64,000 bases of DNA from JADJNW01 sp964523725 (GTDB lineage: Bacteria > Bacteroidota > Bacteroidia > Chitinophagales > Saprospiraceae), in assembly GCA_964523725.1 (NCBI GenBank), contig CAZGAU010000001.1, positions 1 to 64,000 of the forward strand. Direction: 5' to 3'. Within the stretch, counting starts at the first letter, position 1. Each line of letters starts with the position of its first letter. The position numbers were made by a program, and so were the translations under genes. Positions 52,726 to 61,640 of this stretch are shown here, piece by piece. Under the pieces are notes generated by a model. It did no database searches. It saw only the letters and a program-made list of their open reading frames with translations, and was not told where the DNA came from.

Positions 52726-54687
52726 ATGCTATACAAAATTCTACTTATCTCTTTCGGCCTGATGGGTTTTGTGTGTACAAATGCCCAAACACCCGGATTT
52801 TCCAAGGATTTTCAGCGGGCGGAAGAAGCTTTGCTCAACAGGAACTACGAGCGAGCCATCCGTTTGTACGAAAAAGTGCTGGCCAGCAAGCCCGAATTAC
52901 ACATTGCCCGACGCAACATCGGCGTGTGCTACGAAATGCTTGGGCAATTCGACAAAGCCCTGGAATATTATGAAACCGTCATCAAGCGTGACGAATTTTT
53001 CTCGCGTTCCATCTATTACCGCGCAGGCTGGGCGAGCTACAAAATGGGCGATTATGAAAAAGCGCTCACCTATTACGGCAAGTTTGAATTTTTGCTGGGC
53101 AAGCCGGCGCATGAATTTTCCGACATCGCCGACAAAGAAGCTGATGAAGAAGCCCAAATGGTGGCGGAATTGGATAACAACATCCGTGCCTGCTATATTT
53201 CGCGGGATTCCATTACTTTTTTGAGTGTAAAAGAAATCGAAAATCTGGGAGGAAATATTAACTCTCGTGCTGATGAATATTTCCCATTTGTGTCTAACGA
53301 TCAAACCTTGCTTTTCTTTACAGGCCGGCGAAATAATCAGGCCGATGAAAATATTTATTACAGCCGTTACATCAATGGTCAATGGACGGAAGGCCTGCCC
53401 CTTGGCTCCAAATTTAATACCTCCGGGCACGAAGGCATGTCAACAGTAGTGCGCGACGGCAAAACCATGTTTTTCTCTGCTTGTGAACGCGAAGGTGTGT
53501 TAGGTCCCTGCGATATTTGGCAAGCCAATATTGAGGGCACGGAAGTAGGAAACGTACGAACACTTACCGGAGGTGTAAATTCTGAAAAATGGGATTCACA
53601 AGCGGCGGTGAGCTGCGATGGCAATACACTCTACTTTACGAGCAACCGCAATGGCAGTTATGATATCTGGATGAGCAAGCGTGATTTGGATGGAAATTGG
53701 GGCGAGCCTGTAAACCTGGGTGAAAATGTCAATACGCCCGGCGACGAGCAATCGCCTTTTATTACCAACGACGGGCAAACCCTTTATTTTTCCTCAAATG
53801 GGCGCCCCGGCCTCGGCGGTATGGACATCTGGATGAGCCGGGTGGACAGAGACGGCAACTGGAGTACGCCGGTTAATCTTGGGCCCCCTGTCAATTCCCC
53901 CAATGACGAACTGAGCTTTATCCTGGCTGCGGATGGTAAAACTGGTTTCCTGGCCTCTGATCGCATGGGCGGTTTCGGCAGGTTTGATATTTATCGGGTG
54001 CAACTGGGCGATGAGCTGTATAGCGAAGCCATCACTTTCGTGGAAGGTTTTGTCAAAGATACTATTCTGGATGTGCCGATTCCAGGCATTACGGTGCAAA
54101 TTGCCAACCGAGATCCGGTAAAAACCGACGAAAACGGGCGCTTTTTCCTGTGCATTCCAGCTTTTGAAATCCTGAATATTTCGGTAGAAAAAGAGTTGTA
54201 TCATCCCTATAAAAATGAATTTATCATTCCTTTCTGGGACAACAAGCAATTTTATACCATCGAAATCCTCATGGATCCAGTGACACGACCGGTACGTGAT
54301 TTTACCGTCAAGTCGCCGGTACTGGATACTGCCTACTATGAAATGAAGCGCAAACCGGAGCGGCGCGATTACCTCCATACAATTTTCTTCGAATTTGATA
54401 AATATACCATGTCGGCGCCCGAAGTCAATAATCTGGACGCATTTGTCAAGCAGCTCAAGAGTAAAAATGTGCAGCGGGTAGAAATCATCGGCTTTTCGGA
54501 TGATGTGGGCACGGATATGTACAACCTCAAGCTATCTGAAGAACGCGCCAAACAAATCGCACTACACCTGATGGACAATGGTATTCTGGTAGATCAGATT
54601 TACATCGAAGGCCGTGGCGAGATTCGCGACGATAAGCCCAAGAACCTAAACCGCAAGGTGGAAGTGAAAGTGACAGTGATTGAATAA
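52726..54687 (+). CDS. TPR - PD40 propeller - carboxypeptidase-regulatory - OmpA-C protein (PorE-like architecture)
   Basis: 653 residues from the Met at 52726, which begins a signal peptide (cleavage near TNAQ). Domains in order: TPR about 22-115 (YERAIRLYEKVLASKPELHIARRNIGVCYEMLGQFDKALEYY); WD40/PD40 propeller about 165-430 with repeats such as DIWMSKRDLDGNWGEPVNLG and DIWMSRVDRDGNWSTPVNLG; carboxypeptidase-regulatory domain about 440-520 (VEGFVKDTILDVPIPGITV); OmpA C-terminal peptidoglycan-binding domain about 560-653 (FEFDKYTM, VEIIGFSDDVGTDMYNLKLSEERAKQI, NRKVEVKV). The same domain order is known for PorE, which anchors the type IX machine to peptidoglycan, but many Bacteroidota paralogs share it. 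Its stop codon directly abuts that of the convergent methyltransferase gene. Confidence 0.88.
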   Translation: MLYKILLISFGLMGFVCTNAQTPGFSKDFQRAEEALLNRNYERAIRLYEKVLASKPELHIARRNIGVCYEMLGQFDKALEYYETVIKRDEFFSRSIYYRAGWASYKMGDYEKALTYYGKFEFLLGKPAHEFSDIADKEADEEAQMVAELDNNIRACYISRDSITFLSVKEIENLGGNINSRADEYFPFVSNDQTLLFFTGRRNNQADENIYYSRYINGQWTEGLPLGSKFNTSGHEGMSTVVRDGKTMFFSACEREGVLGPCDIWQANIEGTEVGNVRTLTGGVNSEKWDSQAAVSCDGNTLYFTSNRNGSYDIWMSKRDLDGNWGEPVNLGENVNTPGDEQSPFITNDGQTLYFSSNGRPGLGGMDIWMSRVDRDGNWSTPVNLGPPVNSPNDELSFILAADGKTGFLASDRMGGFGRFDIYRVQLGDELYSEAITFVEGFVKDTILDVPIPGITVQIANRDPVKTDENGRFFLCIPAFEILNISVEKELYHPYKNEFIIPFWDNKQFYTIEILMDPVTRPVRDFTVKSPVLDTAYYEMKRKPERRDYLHTIFFEFDKYTMSAPEVNNLDAFVKQLKSKNVQRVEIIGFSDDVGTDMYNLKLSEERAKQIALHLMDNGILVDQIYIEGRGEIRDDKPKNLNRKVEVKVTVIE

Positions 54688-55560
54688 TTAATAAGTTAGT
54701 AATAATCTATCAGCTACATTTTCTTCACTTAGCGCTTTGCCTTCCATTTGGAAACGTTTGAGCATTGATTTACCACAATCAATAAAAACTTCTCTTTCAA
54801 ATAAACCTGTTGGAATTGGAAGATCACAAATAAGATTGCCGGATTTTTTATTACCATCTATGCTGAGGGCTACTTTGATTCCTTTGGCTTTGGCTGCATC
54901 AATTTTGGCGAATAATTCTGCAAGGCTAAAGTCTTGAGCTCCATAGAGAATGCTTTGAGTATGACTATACGGCGGGTCGCAATAAATAAAATCCCCCTTT
55001 TTTGCCATGGCAAAAGCCTCTGTGTAATCCATACATTCAAAATTTACATTTTTAACTCTATTATGCCACTCATTTACTCTTTTTGTAAAATTTTGTACGG
55101 AAATTGGGTTGTGTACGCCACATGGAGTTGACATATACCCATCTGATTTCCTAAATCTTATAACGCCTCCATAGCAAGCGCGTGAAAGAAACAAGAAATC
55201 AGGCCCATTGGGATTTGCATTGTAAGCGGCTTTTACTTCTTCATAAACAGTTACTTTGTCAGTTTTTTCAATGCGCTCTTGTCTCTCGGCGTACCACGCA
55301 ATTAATTTATTTGGATCAGATTGCAATGTTTGCCATATTTCAATCAAAGGCTTGAATACATCCGATCCAATTCCTGAGTTTGGTGCAACCGTGGCCAGTA
55401 TTGCACCGCTGCCTAAAAATGGCTCATAATAATTCTTAAAAGACACCGGAAAATACCTTGTAATTTCCACTGCGAATTTTTGCTTGTTACCAATCCATTT
55501 CAATAATTGGGTCTTCGGAGGATAGTATGTGAGGAATTTGTTTTCTAAGGTTAATTGCAT
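54688..55560 (-). CDS. Type II DNA adenine methyltransferase (D12/Dam class)
   Basis: 290 residues from the ATG at 55560; a TTG six codons upstream is possible. N6-adenine methyltransferase with the alpha-class order: SAM-binding FLGSGA (about 48-53) first, catalytic DPPY (about 195-198) later, and an N-terminal QLLKWIGNKQKF as in Dam/DpnIIA relatives. The target recognition region between the motifs is about 120 residues, so the site cannot be read from sequence. It protects host DNA from the endonuclease encoded divergently. The cassette is visibly more AT-rich than its neighbours, which suggests acquisition. A perfect TAATTTTG box lies at 55583-55576 but gives a very short leader. Confidence 0.93.
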   Translation of the reverse strand: MQLTLENKFLTYYPPKTQLLKWIGNKQKFAVEITRYFPVSFKNYYEPFLGSGAILATVAPNSGIGSDVFKPLIEIWQTLQSDPNKLIAWYAERQERIEKTDKVTVYEEVKAAYNANPNGPDFLFLSRACYGGVIRFRKSDGYMSTPCGVHNPISVQNFTKRVNEWHNRVKNVNFECMDYTEAFAMAKKGDFIYCDPPYSHTQSILYGAQDFSLAELFAKIDAAKAKGIKVALSIDGNKKSGNLICDLPIPTGLFEREVFIDCGKSMLKRFQMEGKALSEENVADRLLLTY

Positions 55561-55599
55561 AATCTCAAGTTTTGACAAAATTAATACTTTTTGTACAAG

Positions 55600-55631
55600 T
55601 ATCCTAATTTGGGATATTCTGATTTAGGATA
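55600..55631. promoter_or_regulatory. C-protein operator between the divergent R-M genes
   Basis: TATCCTAA (55600-55607) and TTAGGATA (55624-55631) are perfect inverted arms. The ggatatt string repeats directly at 55612 and 55627. A second dyad tactt-tttgtac-aagta overlaps the methyltransferase promoter side (55585-55601). This matches the C-box arrangement that controller proteins use to time methylase before nuclease. Confidence 0.6.
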
Positions 55632-55644
55632 TTTCTTTGTAATT

Positions 55645-55899
55645 GTGAAAAAGACTTTACATAGAAAAGAATATAAGATGTTACTTCAACAGCTTTACCA
55701 CCTTAGGGTCAGTATAGGGCTAACTCAATCCGATCTCGCAGATTTGCTGGAGGTTCCACAATCTTTTATCAGTAAAATAGAAAACGGCGAACGACGCTTG
55801 GATATAGTAGAACTCAGGGACATATGCAAAGTACTAAATATTGATTTCTCCGAATTTATCCTTGAATTTGAAAAACGCCTTCATGAAACCAAACAATAA
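55645..55899 (+). CDS. XRE-family controller (C) protein of the R-M system
   Basis: 84 residues from the GTG at 55645. That start is chosen because VKKTLHRKEYK aligns with the usual N-terminus of such regulators; the ATG at 55678 would give 73 residues. Residues about 17-72 form a helix-turn-helix: LRVSIGLTQSDLADLLEVPQSFISKIENGERRLDIVELRDICKVLNI. It should bind the palindromic boxes in front of its own gene and control the endonuclease. Its last 17 bases overlap the start of the nuclease gene, so the two are translationally linked. Confidence 0.88.
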   Translation: MKKTLHRKEYKMLLQQLYHLRVSIGLTQSDLADLLEVPQSFISKIENGERRLDIVELRDICKVLNIDFSEFILEFEKRLHETKQ

Positions 55900-56743
55900 A
55901 TATAAAAACCTAGATGCAGAATTTTGGGCAAATATAAAGTTTTTGAATCAGCGATTGGGGTACTTTGAACGCAAAACCTTAGTTAATCCAAATCCTGAAT
56001 TTGTTGTTCCTACCATTGACCAAATTATAGAAGTTTTCGAAAAAGAAAATTTAGATTATTCCCGTTTAATTCAACATGATAATTCATTTACCGAATACGG
56101 AATTTTATTACATGATTATTTTCAATATAGGAAAAAGGTTTTAAATCAGGAAGTTGAGCCTAACTTGATGGATGCTAAAGAAGCCAAGGTTATTTTTAAT
56201 AAATATAAAACCAAACTCAAACCAACCTGTCCGCTTCCTTTGAATAAGCAAAAAGGCAATAAAAAGGATTTTGCTTTCCTTACAGGCTTGGTAAATATGT
56301 TTATTGAAGCAACCTCAAAAGGTTTTACCTGCAATTATGATCCCAAGGAGCTTACCGCCGTTACTCAAAATGGTTTTCCGGTTAGAACCTTATCGAGAAG
56401 GGTGGATGGCGCTTTCCCCGATGTAATAAACCCAATAGCTATATGGGAAATCAAGGAATATTATTATACAACCACTTTTGGTAGTAGAGTTGCTGATGGA
56501 GTTTATGAAACAATGTTGGATGGATACGAAATTGGAGAAATTAAAGACAATTTAAATATTGATATAAAGCATTATCTATTTATTGATGCTCATTATACAT
56601 GGTGGGGCATGGGTAAATCCTATTTGTGCAGGATCGTTGATATGCTTCATATGGGTTTGGTTGATGAAGTAGTCGTTGGGAAAGAGACTTTGACTAGGGT
56701 TCCTGAATTGATCAATGAGTGGATGACTTTATTAAAAAAGTAA
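55883..56743 (+). CDS. Putative type II restriction endonuclease
   Basis: 286 residues from the ATG at 55883. It has no close named match I can recall. A PD-(D/E)xK-like core is visible: D176/D180 in RVDGAFPDVINP followed by E189-I-K191 in AIWEIKEYYYTTT, with a preceding helix FLTGLVNMFIEATSKGF. Position decides the call: it overlaps the controller gene by 17 bp and faces the methyltransferase. The recognition site is unknown. Codon use is AT-rich compared with the flanking ChaN-like and OmpA genes. Confidence 0.72.
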   Translation: MKPNNKYKNLDAEFWANIKFLNQRLGYFERKTLVNPNPEFVVPTIDQIIEVFEKENLDYSRLIQHDNSFTEYGILLHDYFQYRKKVLNQEVEPNLMDAKEAKVIFNKYKTKLKPTCPLPLNKQKGNKKDFAFLTGLVNMFIEATSKGFTCNYDPKELTAVTQNGFPVRTLSRRVDGAFPDVINPIAIWEIKEYYYTTTFGSRVADGVYETMLDGYEIGEIKDNLNIDIKHYLFIDAHYTWWGMGKSYLCRIVDMLHMGLVDEVVVGKETLTRVPELINEWMTLLKK

Positions 56744-56795
56744 TTGATCTCTTTCGCTACTATTTTTTATCTTGTCAATTCAATCATTTCGAAAG

Positions 56796-57650
56796 ATGAA
56801 AAAAATATTGCTAGCACTTTTGATTCAAATGCTTGTGCTTATGGGATTCAGCCAAAACAAGCCGGCTTATGTGCTCTACGATGCCAATGGTAAGAAGGTT
56901 TCCTACGAAAAAATGCTGAAGACAATCGCCAAAGCAGACATGCTATTATTCGGTGAGTTGCATAATAATCCGATCTCGCACTGGCTACAGCTGGAAGTCA
57001 CGCAAGACCTGCATCCTGAGCGAAAGTTGATCCTCGGCGCAGAAATGTTTGAAGCGGATAATCAGGAAGCATTAAATAAATATGTAGCCGGCGAAATTGA
57101 TTATAAAGGGCTGGATTCGCTGGCTCGCCTCTGGAATAATTATAAAACGGACTATGCGCCGCTGGTGGATTTTGCCAAAAAAAACAAACTGCCATTTATT
57201 GCGACCAATATTCCCAGAAAATACGCCAATCTGGTTTATCGCGAAGGTTTGGAAGCCCTGGACAACCTGCCGGACGCTGAGAAACAGTGGATCGCGCCAC
57301 TGCCGATCAAATATGATGCTAATTTACCGGGATATAAAAACATGATGGCCATGGCGCAAGGTCATGGTGGCGAGAATCTGCCCAAAGCCCAGGCAATCAA
57401 GGACGCTACGATGGCGCATTTTATCATGCAACATTATAAATCAGAATCTTTATTTATTCACTATCATGGCGCTTATCATTCCGAAAATTATGAAGGTATT
57501 CTCTGGTATTTAAAAAGAAAAAATGATGCGTTGAGTTATGTAACTATTACCACCGTTTTGCAGGAAGATGTGCAAAAATTACTGGAAGAGAATAAACACA
57601 AAGCCGATTTTATTATTTGCGTAGATAAAGACATGACAACTACTTACTAG
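56796..57650 (+). CDS. ChaN-family (iron-regulated, haem-binding-like) protein
   Basis: 284 residues from the ATG at 56796, which begins a signal peptide (KKILLALLIQMLVLMGFSQ). The family motif LLFGELHNNPISHWLQLEV (about 48-66) and EMFEADNQEALNKYV, then FIATNIPRKYANLVYREGLEAL, and late histidines in KDATMAHFIMQHY and FIHYHGAYHSENYEGI match ChaN/EreA-like domain proteins. Homologs bind haem as a dimer in the periplasm. No iron transporter lies next to it here. Confidence 0.85.
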   Translation: MKKILLALLIQMLVLMGFSQNKPAYVLYDANGKKVSYEKMLKTIAKADMLLFGELHNNPISHWLQLEVTQDLHPERKLILGAEMFEADNQEALNKYVAGEIDYKGLDSLARLWNNYKTDYAPLVDFAKKNKLPFIATNIPRKYANLVYREGLEALDNLPDAEKQWIAPLPIKYDANLPGYKNMMAMAQGHGGENLPKAQAIKDATMAHFIMQHYKSESLFIHYHGAYHSENYEGILWYLKRKNDALSYVTITTVLQEDVQKLLEENKHKADFIICVDKDMTTTY

Positions 57651-57707
57651 GCTATGTAAATGGCTGAAAATCAAAGTCTATCACCTGCTCTACCTAAAAC
57701 TCATTTT

Positions 57708-59348
57708 ATGAAAACTCCGGTGAAACCCATCACGCTTCTACTCCTGTGGCTAGTTGGCTGCACTACTCCAAATCAGAATGCTACAAGCCTTACTGCCGGC
57801 GTTGTTTCCTCTGCTACACCAGAGGCTACGGAAGCGGGCATGGATATACTGCGACGCGGTGGCAATGCCGTTGATGCCGCTGTTACTGTTTCTTTCGTGC
57901 TGGGGGTTACGGAGCCTGCGATGACGGGTCTGGGCGCCGGTGTCCAGATATTAATGGCAGCACCGGGCGAAGAACCAATTTCAATAAACGGCACGACCTT
58001 AGCGCCTGCTGCCACGCCGATTGATGCTACATCAGATGATCTGAAATACCATCGCCGAAGCACTGTTCCTTCTATGGTAAAAACGCTGGCATATGCACAT
58101 AAAAAATACGGCAGTGGTAAGTTTAGTTGGGCGGAGCTGATAGAACCTGCAATAAATTATGCTGAAAATGGCTTTGTCGTGGGCTATTTCCGGCACATGG
58201 TGTACAATAAATACGAAGATGCGCTTCGCAAGAGTCCATATTCTACCGGTTTTATTTTAATGCCCGACCGGCGCGTGCCTGCTCCCGGCGACACGATTCG
58301 TCAACCTGTGCTGGCACAAACGCTTCGACGACTTGCGGAGAAAGGTTCCGAAGATTTTTATAAAGGTGAAATAGCTGCTCAAATCGCAGCAGATATGACT
58401 GCCAACGGCGGCTGGATCAGCCTGGAAGATTTGAAAAATTTCCCCGAACCTGTTGAACTTCAGCCTTTAAGTGTTGATTTTCGTGGGTATAAAGTTTATT
58501 CTCAACCCCCTCCCTGCGGCGGCTGGACCATGCTGCAAATACTGAAATTAGTAGAAAGATCAACGCCCGAAAATTTACAGCCAAACACGCCGGAGCGCCT
58601 GAAAAATCTGGTTCGTGCGCAGGATTTGGCATTTGAAAATCGCAGAACCAGCCCCGTTCCCGACCTTGTCAACTACAAAGAGGCCGTGCAGGCGCAATTG
58701 AGCGAAGCCGGAATTCAAAGGCTTTGGGAAAGCTATATACTTCCCGCTAATCGGGTGGTGGAAGAAAGCACAGGCGGTGAAACTACGCACTTTTCAGTAG
58801 TGGATAAAGATGGAATGGGCCTTGCCGTTACGTCCAGTATCAATGCTTACTTTGGCGCAGCCGCAATGAGTCCGGAACTCGGGTTTTTATACAATACTTA
58901 CATGGACGACTTTGAATTGGGTCAACCGGATCATCCTTACGCGATTCGCCCCAACGCAATGGCTTATTCTTCCATGAGTCCGACCATTGTAAGAAAAGAT
59001 AGGCAAAACGTACTGGTGATCGGCAGTCCGGGTAGTGCCCGCATTATATCATCGGTGGCGCAGTTGAGTCAATTGTGGATGGACACGGATTTGGGAATCG
59101 AACGTATCGTGGAGATGCCTCGTGTGCACGTGGTGCGTGATCGTGTGTATGTGGAAGATGCCAATACGCCTGTGACCTGGCTAAATGATTTGCGAAAGCA
59201 GGGATATCAAATTACATTCCCGGATTATGATCTTACGCAAAAAGGTTTGAATTCGTATTACGGTGGTATTCATGCCATTGCATTCGAAAAAGGACGCTGG
59301 GTAGGCGCGGCTGATCCCCGGAGAGATGGCAAGGCTGTTTCGGAATAA
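57708..59348 (+). CDS. ggt: Gamma-glutamyltransferase
   Basis: 546 residues from the ATG at 57708, chosen because it opens a lipoprotein signal with LVGC (Cys18); an upstream ATG at 57660 adds 16 residues. The N-terminal nucleophile fold is clear: GVVSSATPEATEAGMDILRRGGNAVDAAV, GLGAGVQILM, and the autoprocessing site E-T-T-H-F-S-V-V-D with catalytic Thr at about 359, then SINAYFGA, SSMSPTIV and GSPGSARIISSV. GGT cleaves the gamma-glutamyl bond of glutathione and similar compounds in the periplasm. The start lies 57 bp after the ChaN-like gene, so the two may be co-transcribed. Confidence 0.93.
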   Translation: MKTPVKPITLLLLWLVGCTTPNQNATSLTAGVVSSATPEATEAGMDILRRGGNAVDAAVTVSFVLGVTEPAMTGLGAGVQILMAAPGEEPISINGTTLAPAATPIDATSDDLKYHRRSTVPSMVKTLAYAHKKYGSGKFSWAELIEPAINYAENGFVVGYFRHMVYNKYEDALRKSPYSTGFILMPDRRVPAPGDTIRQPVLAQTLRRLAEKGSEDFYKGEIAAQIAADMTANGGWISLEDLKNFPEPVELQPLSVDFRGYKVYSQPPPCGGWTMLQILKLVERSTPENLQPNTPERLKNLVRAQDLAFENRRTSPVPDLVNYKEAVQAQLSEAGIQRLWESYILPANRVVEESTGGETTHFSVVDKDGMGLAVTSSINAYFGAAAMSPELGFLYNTYMDDFELGQPDHPYAIRPNAMAYSSMSPTIVRKDRQNVLVIGSPGSARIISSVAQLSQLWMDTDLGIERIVEMPRVHVVRDRVYVEDANTPVTWLNDLRKQGYQITFPDYDLTQKGLNSYYGGIHAIAFEKGRWVGAADPRRDGKAVSE

Positions 59349-59351
59349 GAA

Positions 59352-59385
59352 AGAAAGCTCACTCATGGGGAGCAAGCTTTTACTA
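59352..59385. terminator. Weak bidirectional terminator between ggt and MerR genes
   Basis: aaagct/agcttt arms with short T-tracts outside on both strands lie between the convergent stop codons. Confidence 0.4.
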
Positions 59386-59393
59386 ATTTTTAT

Positions 59394-60152
59394 TTACGCA
59401 ATAATCTTCATTCCATTATCGCAATAAATATGGATCGCCTGCCGGACAAATTCGGCTAGACCTTCTCGATGCTTGTCATAATGATCTTTAAAGCGTTCAT
59501 CCTGCACGTACATGTCGGCAAGTCCACGATAACGCGTTTCATTTACATCATAAAATTGATTCATATGAGCGTAGTGGCGGGCGATCGCTTCCTGCACCAA
59601 TGTGCGCGAAGGGGCATGATCCATTAATCCCGCCAATGTTCGGGTGATTTCCTCGGCTTCTTCTTTCAGGTTCTTCCAACCCTCTTTGCCCATGTTTTTG
59701 AGCCGATCTTCGGTTTCGGTGATCATCTTTTCTCCCCAGCGTTCGGCGGCTTCTTTGCGATATGCTTCCCCTTTCGGGAAACCTTCATATAATTCTTTAT
59801 CAGTTAGCATAATTTTTTGATTTTTAAGTTCTTTAATCGTTTTATCAATGGTTGCCAGCAGTTGTTGCAAACGTTCGGAGCGACGCAGCAGTTCTTCGCG
59901 ATGAAACTGGAGCGACCGGAGTAGATCAAAGTCTTCCTCATTCATGATCCGCCGGATTTCTTGCAAGGAAAAATCCAGTTCCTTATAAAATAGAATTTGT
60001 TGCAATCGAAGCAATTCCTGTCGCCCGTAGTAGCGATAGCCTGCATCCGAGCGTTCGCGCGGCTTTAGCAATCCGATCTCATCATAATGATGCAGAGTGC
60101 GCACGCTGATGCCTGCCAGCTTTGCCAATTGTTTTACAGTATAACCGGTCAT
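59394..60152 (-). CDS. MerR-family regulator with TipAS drug-binding domain
   Basis: 252 residues. The N-terminal MerR winged helix (TVKQLAKLAGISVRTLHHYDEIGLLKPRERSDAGYRYYGRQEL, about 4-46) and the dimer coiled coil (about 75-115) are followed by a helical TipAS domain (about 125-250: GFPKGEAYRKEAAERWG, RHYAHMNQFYDVN, DMYVQDERFKDHYDKHREGLAEFVRQAIHIYC). TipA-type proteins bind thiopeptide and other antibiotics and activate promoters with an over-long spacer. Its own promoter has that architecture (60174-60204), indicating autoregulation. Confidence 0.92.
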   Translation of the reverse strand: MTGYTVKQLAKLAGISVRTLHHYDEIGLLKPRERSDAGYRYYGRQELLRLQQILFYKELDFSLQEIRRIMNEEDFDLLRSLQFHREELLRRSERLQQLLATIDKTIKELKNQKIMLTDKELYEGFPKGEAYRKEAAERWGEKMITETEDRLKNMGKEGWKNLKEEAEEITRTLAGLMDHAPSRTLVQEAIARHYAHMNQFYDVNETRYRGLADMYVQDERFKDHYDKHREGLAEFVRQAIHIYCDNGMKIIA

Positions 60153-60173
60153 GCTATTGCAATTGTCGGTACA

Positions 60174-60204
60174 AAGGTAAGGGCTAACGTTAGGGGAGAG
60201 TCAA
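60174..60204 (-). promoter_or_regulatory. MerR-type promoter/operator of the TipAS regulator
   Basis: On the minus strand TTGACT (60204-60199) and TACCTT (60179-60174) are separated by 19 bases that hold a dyad around TAACGTTA (ccccTAACGTTAgccc). A 19-bp spacer with a central dyad is the diagnostic MerR-activated layout. The start codon follows about 22 bp later. Confidence 0.75.
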
Positions 60205-60445
60205 GTGCGAAAGGCAATTTTTCTAAAAAAACATTCATTATGCCTGTAAATCCTGAGAATCAGAATGTTCATTTACTTTCAGGTTTATCAAACATTCGCA
60301 ATCTGGCAGACATTACAATTTTAAATGAAGTAAATAAAAAACCAATCTCCAAATCTCACCCGTAGGTAGTGGTATCAGAAGAAAAGCAGTACTGCGCGCT
60401 TCTTATATAAATTAAACTTATTATTAAACCAAAAATCCTGATCTT

Positions 60446-61462
60446 ATGCAACAACTGAAATTGCATCTGATGCTCCTGGCTATTGTCTGCACTGTTTGTT
60501 TCACTGCTTGTGATGATGATGACAATGAGCCCGCGGGCGCTAATCTTACAGAGTTGTATGTTTCCAGTAATACTGCTTCCGCTCTGGCAGTTGTCGATTT
60601 TTCTGACGCTGCTAATCCAATGACGAAAACCCTGAGCGTGGCAGCTACCGATGCCGACGGCGTGGCTTATGATGCGGGAAGTAATGTTTTGTATCAAAAT
60701 AATCGCACTGCCAATCGTATTGATGCTTATTCTATGATAAATAATGTAATGGATGGTGCAAAGCTTACACCAGCATTTAGTAGTTCGTCCGATTTTACCA
60801 ATGCCCGGGAAATTTTCCAGAGCGGTAATAGAATTGTGGTCGCGCAAGATGCCGATGCTTCCAATGGACAAATGAACAAATTTTACGTGTATCAAATCAA
60901 TGGCAACGCCTTATCACTTATGAATACCTATACCGTATCGATTAATTTGTGGGGCATTCACATCGAAGGAAATACGTTGTACGCGATTGTGGATAATTCG
61001 GATAAACTCGCGGTTTTCAATAATTTTTTCAGCAATCCCGATGGCATGATCATGCCTAATATCACGGTGCAGGTCGAGGGTATCGTGCGCACGCATGGCA
61101 TAACTTACTCAGCTTCCGATGATATTATGGTGCTCACCGATGTGGGCGAGGCGAGCAGCGCGGATGATGGTGCGGTTCACGTGATCTCCAGTTTTATGTC
61201 CAAGTTGTCTGGTGCCGGCAATAATGGCATCATCAGCCTGGGCAGCCAGATTCGCGTAGCCGGTTCCAGTACTTTGCTCGGTAATCCGGTGGATGTAGCG
61301 TATGATTCTGATACAAAAATGATTTACATAGCCGAAAGAGCGAAGGACGGTGGCCGCATTCTTGGCTTTGACTATCCGACGACCAATGGTAATTTTGCGC
61401 CGGTTTACAATCAACTATTCAGCGGGGCTTCGGCTGTATTTCTGAATAAAGGAAGAAAATAA
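60446..61462 (+). CDS. Lipoprotein of propeller type, unknown function
   Basis: 338 residues. The signal peptide ends in CFTAC (lipidated Cys22) followed by an Asp-rich stretch (DDDDNEP), typical for a surface-exposed Bacteroidota lipoprotein. The rest is a beta-propeller-like repeat series: ELYVSSNTASALAVVDFSD, GVAYDAGSNVLYQNNRTANRIDAYS, ALSLMNTYTVSINLWGIHIEGNTLYAIVDNSDKLAVFNNF, DVAYDSDTKMIYIAERAKDGGRILGFDY. This resembles YncE/NHL-type folds; no catalytic motif is visible. A terminator follows. Confidence 0.78.
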   Translation: MQQLKLHLMLLAIVCTVCFTACDDDDNEPAGANLTELYVSSNTASALAVVDFSDAANPMTKTLSVAATDADGVAYDAGSNVLYQNNRTANRIDAYSMINNVMDGAKLTPAFSSSSDFTNAREIFQSGNRIVVAQDADASNGQMNKFYVYQINGNALSLMNTYTVSINLWGIHIEGNTLYAIVDNSDKLAVFNNFFSNPDGMIMPNITVQVEGIVRTHGITYSASDDIMVLTDVGEASSADDGAVHVISSFMSKLSGAGNNGIISLGSQIRVAGSSTLLGNPVDVAYDSDTKMIYIAERAKDGGRILGFDYPTTNGNFAPVYNQLFSGASAVFLNKGRK

Positions 61463-61493
61463 ATTCAATTTTCCCATGCCAACTTTTTCCGTT

Positions 61494-61523
61494 AAGGGAG
61501 GTGTTTTCACGCCTTCCTTTTTT
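61494..61523 (+). terminator. Intrinsic terminator after the propeller lipoprotein gene
   Basis: aagggaggtg (61494-61503) pairs with cgccttcctt (61510-61519, two G-T pairs), followed by a seven-base T-run. Confidence 0.85.
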
Positions 61524-61640
61524 TATTTGAAAAAATCTGACAATCAATCGAATCAGAAAAGCGACGGGTAATGTCTAATAATTGTCAAGGGTTCTTTAAA
61601 TTTAGCAGTATTATTCCTTAGCAAAAAGTAAATAACTACC

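Noticed and set aside
60239..60364. 41-codon plus-strand frame upstream of the propeller lipoprotein
   Set aside because: No homology I recognise, no promoter or initiation context, and it ends well before the next gene; too short to support.
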